A stretch of 64,000 nt of DNA, taken from Cornus controversa. Its lineage: Eukaryota; Streptophyta; Magnoliopsida; Cornales; Cornaceae. The position numbers were made by a program, and so were the translations under genes. The notes under the pieces were generated by a model. The model ran no database searches. It worked only from the letters and a program-made list of their open reading frames with translations, and was not told where the DNA came from. Below, piece by piece: positions 54,285-64,000 of the stretch (positions are counted from its first letter, which is position 1; each line of letters begins with the position of its first letter). Location of the stretch: the NCBI GenBank assembly GCA_026545225.1, contig CM048850.1, forward strand, positions 7,489,501 to 7,553,500. Direction: 5' to 3'.

Positions 54285-55932
54285 CAAGGAAACGTTGTGG
54301 GAAAGGAGCTTTGGGCTCATTAGGAATTTTAGTACTTGGACTTGTGGTCACTTTTTCTTCTTCTTTCTTCCCACCCACTTTATTATCAATTATTTTCCCA
54401 CTCCTCAAAGTGGTAATGGCTTGAACTTGCTTATGGTGTGGGTTGCTTGTGGAAGCTTGCATCCCTCTTGGATTAGCAACTGGTTGACTAGGGAGCTTCC
54501 CTTCTTCTCTTCTACTTAATGAAGTAGCAAGCTGTCCAAACTGAGATTTCAGTTTGGCAATGGATTGAGAATGAGAGTGCACTAGTTGAACTGTAAATTG
54601 TACTGTTATTGCAGTAGCTTTCACTGTCTCTATCAGAGAATCAAGCTTGTCAAATTTGGACAAGGTAAGTGTCAGCTTGTCTTCAATAGCAGAAATTCTT
54701 TGTGCCATAGGACTTTGTGTTTGATATTGCTGTTGAGGTACAAAAGTCCTAGGTTGATATGGTGGTTGCATTGATGCCCCTTGGTTACTGTAAGAAAAAT
54801 CAGGATGATTCCTCCATGTAGGATTGTAAGTATTACCTCATGGAGGATTCATTGGTCCAGTGAATGTAGCTTGGACTTGCTCATGTTGAACATCAGAAAA
54901 TTGCCCCCCATTGAAGGACAATTACTCACATTATGCATAGGACTAGAACAAAATTCACAAGGGCCTAGTAATGAAGAATTAGAAGTAAAAAAAAGTTTTA
55001 TTGGCAGCCATAATTGCTGCTACCTTCTTTGCAATTAAATCAATATCAGTTGGCATAGCTTTTGAAGCACCAACCTCAAAAATCCCATCAGGCTTCCTTG
55101 TGACGGCAGGTCTGCTAGAACGAGTAGAGGATACATGTTGTAGAGAGTTGTCACTAAGATTTTCAAATAAGGTCCATGCCTCTTCTTCACTCTTCAACAT
55201 AAAAGTACATCCACAAGATGCATCAACCATCTGTCTGTTGGCTTCTGTCAGCCCTTCATGAAAACTCTGCACTAGTTGCCACTTAGGAACTTGATGATGG
55301 GGACACTTTCTAAGAAGGTCCTTGAATCTTTTCCATGTCTCATAAAATTGTTCCCCCTCATGTTGGGAGAAACCAATGATAGCACGTTTGAACTGATTGA
55401 TCTTCCCTATCGGAAAATACTTCTTGAGAAACTCATGTTGCATCTGAGTCCAAGTCGTGATAGAACCTGCTGGTAGAGAGTTGAACCAATACTTTGCTTT
55501 TTCTTTCAGGGAGAATGGAAAAAGTCTCATTCTGAAAGCATCTTCAGAGAAGTTGTGGATTTTTGTAGTTAAGCACACTTCAATGAAGTCATCCAGATGC
55601 TTATAAGAGTCTTCTTGAGTCAGCCCAAAATAAGATGGTAGCATCTGAATAATGCTGGACTTGATCTCATAATTCTGTGCTATGACATTGGCCAGTCGAA
55701 AACTAGCTGGTGAGGTATATGTCTCAGGAACATAGTAGTCCCTCAGCAATCTAGCCCTTTCTCCATCAGCATTAGAAACAAAGTTGTTATTCCTCTCTTC
55801 TGCCATGTCTTCAATTAATTCTTCCTCTTGCACAATAGTATCAACAGGGATGTTCCTCTGTTGTCTAAGAGTACGTTCAGGCTCAGGATCAAAAAGTATC
55901 AAAGGATCAGCCACAGAACGACGACCTTGCAT
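54285..55932 (-). pseudogene. Athila-like gag, second minus-strand element
   Basis: The open frame 54,979-55,932 encodes gag from MQGRRSVADPLILFDPEPERTLRQ through RLFPFSLKEKAKYWFNSLPAGS and FLKKYFPIGKINQFKRAIIGF, homologous to the array gag. A frameshift follows; a CX2CX4HX4C knuckle (CEFCSSPMHNVSNC) is in another frame at about 54,915-54,955. The frame 54,250-54,771 carries the coiled-coil part (HSHSQSIAKLKSQFGQLA) and ends at APFPQRFLD, where the element is cut by the inverted LTR fragment. Protease and later domains are absent. Confidence 0.85.
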
Positions 55933-56055
55933 ATATTAACCAAAAGCACCTGAAAAGAAAACAAAAACAAAATTAAAAATAAAATATAAAAATTTCCTAA
56001 ACAAAAAATCCAATTAAAATTAATTATGTAAAATCCAATCAATCAAATAGATAAT

Positions 56056-56076
56056 CTCCGGCCACGGTGCCAAAAA
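56056..56076 (-). promoter_or_regulatory. Primer binding site of the second minus-strand Athila-like element
   Basis: On the minus strand TTTTTGGCACCGTGGCCGGA, a degenerate form of the Asp-tRNA site, next to the LTR end CACGAATCA. Confidence 0.7.
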
Positions 56077-56077
56077 T

Positions 56078-59000
56078 TGATTCGTGTGTGAGTGTGACTC
56101 AAAAAGTATATCAACTAAAAATTACCACACTTCGCAATAGAACGAATTCCTTGGAGAATAGGGCTATCGAAAGGGGTGTCGAACCTCAGGGATTATGGTC
56201 TGATGAGTTGGAATACGGAATTAATTCTAATTAAATTTAAGAGAAAAGAATTCTGATTTTTAAACTAATTAAAAAGTAAAATAAAATAAATCAAAGTAAA
56301 TAGAAAGTGAAGATAATATGAGAGAAATCTAGGGTATTTGACTTCAGCACCAACTCCACAATCAATGGTCAATTGAATCAACTATAGAGAATTATATCAT
56401 GCATAAGTGGTGTCGGTGGTTACCAGCTCACCTTCATCCGTCAAGAAGATAACATATGATTAAGGCTAAGTCATGGACTATCTTCAATTGGCATGGGCCA
56501 TCTGCCTAACTACTCTAATCTAGGGTGCAGTATGGTTCATCTTCTCTAGGCATAATCCATCAAAGCTTTTAATGATATATTCAGTAATTACCATTGTGTA
56601 ATAATCGCTCTCATGATCACAGAAAACAAGAGAGATTGAGTTCAATAACAACAACTAAATATCTAAGACAAGATAAGAAATCATTGAAACTAAATTTACA
56701 AGACTTTTATTGCTTAATTCTATAATAAGAATCCTCTAAATTACAAAATCTATGCATGTATATAAAAGTCCCCAATAATTAAAACAATCAAACCATTGAT
56801 GCTTTGTTAGGGCTACATCAAAACCCTAGTGGATGAACTAGCCGCTCGTGGTAGAAGAAGAAGCTTCAACTGTTGATGAAAAAGGCATCATCTTCATGAA
56901 TTATGCGTATGACTTCATTCTCCAATGGCTCTACAAAGTGTATCTTCTGTTCTGCCCTCAGCCCTCTTAGACTCTCCAATCTCTATAATCTCTCCCCAAC
57001 TTAGCCTCCAATTCTTCACTTTATGCCCCAAGAGAATACACCAAAGTCCTAATCCAATTAGGAATTAATTAGGTTTTTCCGCAACACTAATCAGGTGGGT
57101 TTTTCCTACTGACGTTCGGCCCAACTTTTGACCCACTAGAAGTCCGATTCACGGAATTTTTGTGAAATATAAAAGTGTGCAGAATCAAATTTTGTTCAAC
57201 CCTCGTGAATGATTCGTGTGTGAGTGTGACTCAAAAAGTATATCAATTAAAAATTTCCACACTTCGCAATAGAACGAATTCCTTGCAGAATAGGGCTATC
57301 GAAAGGGGTATCGTACCTCAGGGATTATGGTCTGATGAGTTGGAACACAGAATTAATTCTAATTAAATTTAAGAAAAGAATTCTGATTTTTAAACTAATT
57401 AAAAAGATAAAATAAAATAAACCAAAGATAAATAAGATAGTGAAGATAATATGAGAGAAATCTAGGGCGTTTGACTTCACCACTAACTCCACAGTCAATG
57501 ATCAATTGAATCAACTATAGGGGAATTACATCATGCATAAGTGGTGTTGGTGGCTACAAGCTCACCTTCATCCATCAAGAAGATAACATATGATTAAGGC
57601 TAAGCCATGGACTATCTTCGATTGGCATGGGCCATCTGCCTAACTACTCTAATCTAGGGTGCAGTATGGTTCATCTTCTCTAGGCATAATCCATCAAAGC
57701 TCATAACAATATATTCAGTGATTACCATTGTGTAATAATCTCTCTCATGATCACAGAAAACAAGAAAGATTGAGTTCAATAACAACAACTAAATATCTAA
57801 GACAAGATAAGAAATCATTGAGATTGAATTTACAAGACTTTTATTGCTCAATTCTATAATAAGAATCCTCTGAATTACACAATCTATGCATGTATATAAA
57901 GGTCCCCAATAATTAAAACAATCAAACCATTGATGCTTTGTTAGGGCTACATCAAAACCCTAGTGGATGAACTAGCCGCTCATGGTAGAAGAAGAAGCTT
58001 CAACTGTTGAGGAAGAAGACATCATCTTTCTGAATTATGCGTATGACTTTGTTCTCCAATGGCTCTGCGAATATGTTTCTGTTCTCTTCTCAGCCCCCTC
58101 AGACTCTCCAATCTCTCTGTGTCACCCTCCAACTCAACCTCACAGTCTTCACTTTATTCCCCAAGAGAATACACCAAAGTCCTAATCCAATTAGGAATAA
58201 ATTAGGGTTTCCCGCAGCACTAATCAGGTGGGTTTTTCCTGCTGACTTCGGCCCAACTTTTGACCCACTAGAAGTCCGATTTACGGAATTTTTGTGAAAT
58301 ACAAAAGTGTGCAGAATCAAATTTCGTTCAACCTAATGCAAGAATAATGTCGATTTGAGGCTCGAAAATAAGACTTCTGGTCCATTTTCCAAAACGGGAT
58401 TAAGACTGTATTATGCGCAGATTTGGGCTTCAGGCCCGAAACCTTCTTAAGCAGTTGTAATTCTCTTGGACCTCTTTCTTGGGCTGATTTGAGTTGAAAT
58501 AAATGGTTGAGTGAATCTCCTTGATGTAGGCTTCATCTCACCATCTTGGATGTCTTCTTTAAAAGCCCAAAAGCTTGGTTTTAACTGAAATAATCCTTAA
58601 GGCCCTGAAAATACAGAAAACACTAAAACAAAGTAAAATCACAAAATAATCTATCACTAAGAGAATAAAATACATAAGTTAAGAGGCTAGAATGCGTAAC
58701 ATTCAACGCCGATCAGTGAACATTAAGTCTATTTGAGGCTTGGAAATAATACTTCTGGTCCATTTTCTAAAACGGGATTAAGACTGTATTATGCGCAGAT
58801 TTGGGCTTCAGGCCCGAAACCTTCTTAAGCAGCTGTAATTCTCTTGGACCTCTTCCTTGGGCTGATTTGAGTTGAAATAAATGGTTGAATGGATCTCCTT
58901 GGAGTACGCTTCCTCTAATCATCTTGGATGTCTTCTTTAAAAGCCCAAAATCATGGTTTTAACAGAAATAATCACTAAAGCCCTGAAAATGCAGAAAACA

Positions 59001-59093
59001 CTAAAACAAAGTAAAATAGCAAAATAATCTATCACTAAGAGAATAAAATACATAAGTTAAGAGGTTATAATGTGTAACATTCAACACCTATCA
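56078..59093 (-). mobile_element. Athila-type LTR with nested tandem duplications
   Basis: On the minus strand the region starts TGATAGGTGTTGAATGTTAC at 59,093 and ends ACACACGAATCA at 56,078, 3,016 bp. It contains two copies of a 378-bp LTR head (58,716-59,093 and about 58,337-58,715, the second starting TGATCGGCGTTGAATG) followed by two copies of a unit of about 1,130 bp (57,210-58,336 and 56,078-57,209). The solo LTR at 12,145 has only one of each. Either one LTR was enlarged by internal duplication or partial LTRs were stacked by recombination. Confidence 0.75.
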
Positions 59094-59746
59094 ACTAATG
59101 GTTATGGAGGTTGTATTCTCATAGCTCGAATGAGAATGGTAGTTGGACAATTGAGTGGTCTGCACCAGATGATAGGTGTGATATTAACGGAGTGTGTGGC
59201 ATTAATGGGTTTGTGTTTTCATGGATCAGGATCCTTCTTGCACTTGTCTTCCTAGTTTTGTTTACATTAATGAATTGGATAACATCATGTTGGAGGACAG
59301 CGCAAACTCTGCTTTCTTTTCCATTACCAAAGAAGATTATAAACATACTTATTTAGAGGGCTACAACTGTAAAGCCGCGACATTTCAAAACCAGGAGTGC
59401 TGAAAACAAAAACTTCCATTGAGATTTGAGAAGAGACAAGTAGATGATTCAACTGCAACTCTTATCAAAGTAGGCACTGGGGGATTGACCGACAGGAATG
59501 ACAACCCCACTGCAACTACGGGTTCCTAAACCGGGCAAGAAAGAACAGCAAATGGACATTTTTATTATTGGTTAACTTTTGCATTTACTATACTAATACT
59601 CATTGTTGCTCTTGTATATAGACATCACATTTGGGCATATGAAGAGCTTCCTACTGAACGGGAAGATGTATTGATTGAGGATGTAGCCTTGCTGATCATT
59701 TTCCTATGGTGAACTTGAAAAGTCAACTATTGCTTCAAAGAAAAAT
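59094..59746 (+). pseudogene. G-type lectin S-receptor-like kinase fragment
   Basis: The extracellular part has LYSHSSNENGSWTIEW followed by WSAPDDRCDINGVCGINGF, the S-locus glycoprotein/EGF-like signature. After a frameshift it continues MDQDPSCTCLPSFVYIN, then a PAN-like cysteine segment (YNCKAATFQNQEC) and KLPLRFEKRQ. A TGA (59,401), a TAA (59,527) and a TGA (59,710) interrupt it. A hydrophobic segment (YYWLTFAFTILILIVALVY) is the transmembrane helix, and in a further frame SFSYGELEKST is the juxtamembrane start before the kinase. The lectin domain is missing on the left (Athila-type LTR) and the kinase on the right (copia LTR). It resembles the LECRK/RLK1 group of immune and stress receptors. 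Confidence 0.85.
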
Positions 59747-60845
59747 TGGGGTTAAAATAAGAGGAAAGAGACTGAAATATCTTTGAATTATATTAATGAA
59801 TGATATATAAAATAATAATATACAGTGAGAGTATATATATAGAAGGAAAAGAAGTAGGTGAGTGGGGAGTAAGTTATCATATACATATGGTAAGTCCTCC
59901 AATCATAGGAATCATAATTTAATATGAAAAATGTTAAATATAAATTTGGGAAAATTAGATTTTGGTGACCAAAATTAAAAAAATTTAATTTACAGTGACC
60001 TTAAACTCAATAAAAGGTAAATAGTGACCAATCTTGAAAAGTAATTACCAATGAGTGACCATTTAACTTTAATGTCAAAAATACCCTCCCTTTTATTGAG
60101 AAATTCTCAGTCCCTTATTCGTCTTCTCCAATCTCAATTCTAAATACCAAATCTACAAAAGACATAAAAAGATTATAGAAAAGAAAGTATATATAGAGAG
60201 AGAATCTCTCTCTATATATATATATTGAGACATATATGCATCTTACAATTAATGTATGTGGATATATGATTTTTTTTTCTTTGGTAGATTTTAGGGCTCC
60301 AAAGATACAACAAGAGTTATAACTTGAAATGAATTAACTATTTGATACTTGATATAAAAAAATAGAAAGATTCAGAGAAGAAGTTGATAATCAACCCTCA
60401 TGAGACAGTAGGTAATATGTTTATTAGCCAAGTATATTCATATCCTCCAATATTCCTTATTAATAATTAATTACACCCAAATTAAGTTTTTTATTTTTAT
60501 TTTTTTGTTAATGAGATATTAATATACAAGAATATATATATATATATATATATATTATATCTTTTTTAGAATGTATATATATTCATATATTGTATACAAG
60601 TCATTAGATTCTTTAAATTTTTTGATATTTGAGTTTGAAAAAAATGAAGAAAATATGGGAATTTCTAGACAGAATGAAGGGTATTTTGAGCTTTAAGATT
60701 AATTGGTCACTTATTAGCAATTATTTTTTAAGTTTGGTCACTATTTACCTTTTATTGAGTTTAAGGTCACTAAATAGCAATATTTTTTCAATTTTGGTCA
60801 CTGAAATCTAATTTTTCCTATAAAATACACTAATATATTTCAACA
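59747..60845 (-). repeat. 3' LTR of a minus-strand copia element, split by a MITE
   Basis: On the minus strand the LTR starts TGTTGAAATATATTAGTG at 60,845, right after the polypurine tract GTTTGCGGGAGAG, and ends TTTTAACCCCA at 59,747, where receptor-kinase sequence begins. Without the inserted MITE it is about 230 bp, a usual size for short-LTR copia elements. Confidence 0.7.
59948..60818. mobile_element. Mutator-type MITE (871 bp) with long inverted repeats
   Basis: Terminal inverted repeats of about 120 bp: the left end GGGAAAATTAGATTTTGGTG and the reverse complement of the right end GGAAAAATTAGATTTCAGTG share AGTGACCTTAAACTCAATAA and AAGGTAAATAGTGACCAA. Flanks TATAAATTT (59,939-59,947) and TATAAAATA (60,819-60,827) match at seven of nine positions. 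No transposase. The middle contains GAGAGAGAATCTCTCTC and a (TA)n tract at about 60,534-60,555. Confidence 0.75.
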
Positions 60846-62290
60846 CTCTCCCGCAAACTCAAGGTGGGTTATACGACGCCATCTAGAGTTTGGAAACAAG
60901 CTCTCAAAAATGTCCTGGTGGAAGAGATTTGCTGAAGATATTTGCTATATAATCATGTGAAGTGATTGACCTTAACTGCAAGATATTTTGAAGTAGATGA
61001 TGACGAATAAAATGACAATCTATCTCAATATGTTTGGTCCGTTCATGAAAAACATCATTGTGTGCAATCTGAATAGCACTCTTGTTATCACAATAGATGT
61101 GAGTAGCAGTGGATGAAGAAACACCCATATCCTGAAGAAGCCATTGTAACCATAAAAGCTCAAAAGTTGCATCGGCAAGTGCTCTATACTCGGCCTCAAT
61201 ACTAGATCAAGTAATAACGAACTATTTCTTACTATGCCAAGAGATCAGTGAGCTACCAAGAAAGAAGCAGTATCCTATAGTGGAACGGCGATCTGTTGGG
61301 TCGCTAGCCCATCTGCATCAGAATAAGCATAAAGCATCAGTGAAGACTGATGAGAGAAAAAGAGCCCCGAAATACAATACCCCTGACATAATGAAGAATA
61401 TGAATAACAACAGTGAAGTGAACTGATCTCGACGAATCCATGAACTGTTTGACGATATGACCAGCATGAGAAATATCTGGACGAGTGATGGTAAGATATA
61501 CCAGACTACGAACCAACTGACGATACAGAGTACTATCACAAAGAAGTTCATCATCATGTGGAGTAAGTCTCACATTAGGCTCAAGTGGAGTATCAACAAT
61601 CTTGTTGTCTGTGATGCCAACTTTGAAAAGAAGATTGGAAGAGTACTTTGCTTGAGTAAGTTAGTAGCCATTAGTAGCTTTAATAATTTTTAGGCCAAGA
61701 AAATAACTGAGAAGTCCAAAATCTTTCATTTCAAACTGATGATTGAGAAAGTGCTTAAGTTCTTGAATACCCTGAGTATCATCCCTGGTGATGATCATAT
61801 CATCAAGATAAAGAAAGAGAAGAATAACATCATTTGCAGTATGTTAAATAAATAAAGTTAAATCATATGTACTAGTAGAATAGCTAAGGTGAGAAATAGG
61901 AGAACTGAACTTGGCAACCCAAGCTTGAGGTGTCTATTTAAGACCATATAGAGCACGCCTAAGCTAACAAACCTGATGAGGTGGATGATCAAAACCTAGA
62001 GGAGACTTCATATAAACTTGAGCAAATCACCATTGAGGAAGACATTTTTGACATTCACTTGAAAAGTTTCCAATAATAAGAAGCAGCCACAACAATAAGA
62101 GTATGAACAGAAGGAAGATGAGTAATAGGAGCAAAAGTCTCCTCATAATCAATGTCATACTCCTGTGTGAACCACCTTGCCACAAGTTGGGTTTTATAGT
62201 GCTCAATAGATCCATCTGAATGAGTCTTGATTTTGTAGATCCATTTACATCCAATGACAGACTTCCATGGAGGCAATTCAACTAAATCAT
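60846..62290 (-). pseudogene. Copia RNase H and RT, minus strand
   Basis: Read right to left: RT start PPWKSVIGCKWIYKIKTHSDGS, then TQEYDIDYEETFAPITHLPSV (62,055-62,276), decayed central RT, a TPHDDELLCDSTLYRQLVRSLVYLT block (61,400-61,573), and RNase H with HIYCDNKSAIQIAHNDVFHERTKHIEIDCHF (60,904-61,128) ending near SLPPGHF. Stops and frameshifts separate the blocks, so it is inactive. It lies directly inside the split LTR. Confidence 0.85.
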
Positions 62291-64000
62291 ATGTATGAGT
62301 TTGGGCAAGTGCATCTAACTCTTTTTACATTACTTGCTACCATAAAGGGTTAGAGAAGGTCTTGTAAAAATTTTGAGGTTCATGAAGGGTTGCATGAGTA
62401 TGATAACAATGATAGTTATGAAGATGTACAGGGCAGGTTCTTACCCGAGTGGATCGACGAAGATCCAAAATAGTGGCAACATCAGGAGTGATTGGAACTC
62501 AATTGGAGGAGGGTCAACCATATGTGATGAGCCAAAATGGTTAATTGTATTTGATGAGCTAGCAGGAGGAGAATCTAGAAAAAGATATGCAGATGTATTT
62601 AAAGGAGGAATAGAAAATTGGTGATCAGAAATACTAGTGGATTTGGATAAGATATGAAACATTTTATGTTCCTAGAAAATAACATGACAAGAGACTCTAA
62701 GGCGTCTCACAATTAGATTATAACACCTATATCCCTTTTGCTCAAGTTCATACCCAAGAAAACAACAGAGCTGAGCATGAGGTTGGAATTTTGTTCGCTC
62801 ATGAGGATGAAGATAAAAAAACAAGTACACCCAAAAATTCTAAGATTACTATAGCCAAAAACTTACCCATAGAGACGCTCATAGGGTATTTGATTTTGTA
62901 AAAGTGGTGTTGGTACACGATTCATGGTATAGATAGTAGTGAGAGATGCTTCACCCCAAAAAGATGATGGCATAAAAGAAGAAATGACAAGTGATCGAGC
63001 CAAATCTAAAATATGTCAAAGTTTTCATTCAGTTCGACTATTTTGTTGTGATGTATTAGGACAAGAATACTAAAAAATAGTGTCATATTGTTTGAGAATA
63101 TTTTAAAAATTGTTTTACTTGTATTTCATAGCATTATCAAAATGAAATTTTTTGATATTTGTAAAAAACTAAGTTGAAACCATTTTGGTGAAATCATGAA
63201 AGATGTTGAGTAATTCATAACAATTTTTCATTAAAAATATTCAAGTGAAATGTGAAAAATCATCCAAAAATATAACAAAATATTGTGCCCCACCTATGGT
63301 GGCTATAGAAGAAGGTCTGTAAACATCATAATGAAATAGATCAAAAGGAGAAGAAGAAATGACTCACTTTTACTAAATGGTAAAATAGGATGCTTGCTTA
63401 ATTGACAAGAAATACAATCAAAAGACTCGATTTTAACTGATCTTAACAAACCCTTAGATACTAGACTTTTGACTAAAGATACCGATGCATGACCCAAACA
63501 AGAATGACATAACTCAATAGTAGGTATAATACTTCGTGTAAATGTAGCTATGATAGATGAAGTAGGAAGATGTAAGGAAGAAAACTCAAATAGTCGCTCT
63601 GTCTTAGAGCATATCCGAATGATCTGACCTATTAGAGGATCCTGTACAACACAACCATTAGAGAAAAATGTTATATTCAAACCTAGCTTAGTCAATTGAC
63701 CAATAGACAAAAGATTAAGAGAAAGATTGAGAACAAGATAAACATTGGAAATAGACAAATTTGACTAAGAGACAGTGCTTATGTGACTAATGGCCATAGT
63801 GAAGCCATTATCTATGTGAATAATTGGTGTATGAGGTGCAGGAGTTTGAGTAGTGAGTAAAGGATGGTCAGGTGTCATATGATTGTAGCAAGCAGTGTAA
63901 AAAACCATGAATTAACTGTAACTGGTGTGGTTGAGAAAGCATAGTTAGATGAGCTTGAACCTGATTGCTTAGATAGAAACTGATTGAGAATTGCCTCCAA
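62291..64000 (-). pseudogene. Copia integrase and GAG-pre-integrase region, minus strand, continuing past the window
   Basis: The open stretch 63,303-63,758 encodes LNLLSIGQLTKLGLNITFFSNGCVVQDPLIGQIIR and then LCHSCLGHASVSLVKSLVSKGLL...FDCISCQLSKHPILPF, the GAG-pre-integrase domain with its H-H-C-C-type zinc motif. Between 62,291 and 63,300 integrase core and linker are present but heavily broken (a fragment around 62,441-62,662 is open). Gag and the 5' LTR should lie beyond 64,000. Domain order is that of Ty1/copia; the style is like Retrofit/Ale elements. Confidence 0.8.

Overview
This is plant nuclear DNA, almost certainly from a flowering plant. It has intron-containing plant genes (a GT61 glycosyltransferase and a broken G-type lectin receptor kinase), a low gene density, long AT microsatellites, and many nested LTR retrotransposons of plant-specific lineages (Tekay/Del chromovirus, Athila-like, Tork-like and Retrofit/Ale-like copia, a TRIM). 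I cannot name the species. There is no bacterial-style operon, CRISPR array, rRNA or tRNA gene that I can support.

Layout, left to right. (1) 1-1.7 kb: the last exon, and probably the preceding exon, of a GT61 glycosyltransferase, the only host gene here that looks intact. (2) 1.8-4.5 kb: a Mutator-type MITE with a 9-bp target duplication and a three-copy tandem repeat. (3) 4507-6798: a complete non-autonomous gypsy element carrying only a gag remnant fused to a pol tail. (4) 7114-7703: a hAT-like MITE. (5) 8314-20876: a decayed Tekay chromovirus arranged LTR-internal-LTR-partial internal, with an Athila-type solo LTR inside its gag. (6) 21050-39968: a tandem Athila-like array, LTR-internal-LTR-internal-LTR with about 8.75-kb periodicity, flanked by a near-matching 5-bp duplication. 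Each internal region encodes Gag-protease fused in frame to the extreme C-terminus of pol (no RT, RNase H or integrase core), then a second ORF behind a possible internal promoter and intron. (7) 40.0-45.0 kb: fragments of Tekay-type LTRs in both orientations, one carrying a complete 549-bp TRIM. (8) 45.0-50.8 kb: a Tork-like copia pol remnant and several LTR fragments. (9) 50.85-59.09 kb: two truncated minus-strand Athila-like elements, with a near-perfect 80-bp hairpin between them and a long LTR containing nested tandem duplications. (10) 59.09-59.75 kb: a lectin receptor kinase pseudogene cut on both sides by retroelements. (11) 59.75-64 kb: a minus-strand copia element whose 3' LTR contains a Mutator-type MITE and whose pol runs off the window.

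The most interesting material is the Athila-like array. It combines a non-autonomous Gag-Pro design, a tandem three-LTR structure, an ORF2 with stop codons shared between copies, and dense near-palindromic TCGATCAATCGA-type motifs placed both in the LTR and just upstream of the proposed internal promoter. Three different element families in this window also have an LTR flanked by internal sequence on both sides, which suggests repeated LTR-LTR recombination at this locus. All alignments were made by eye; no identity percentage was computed by software.
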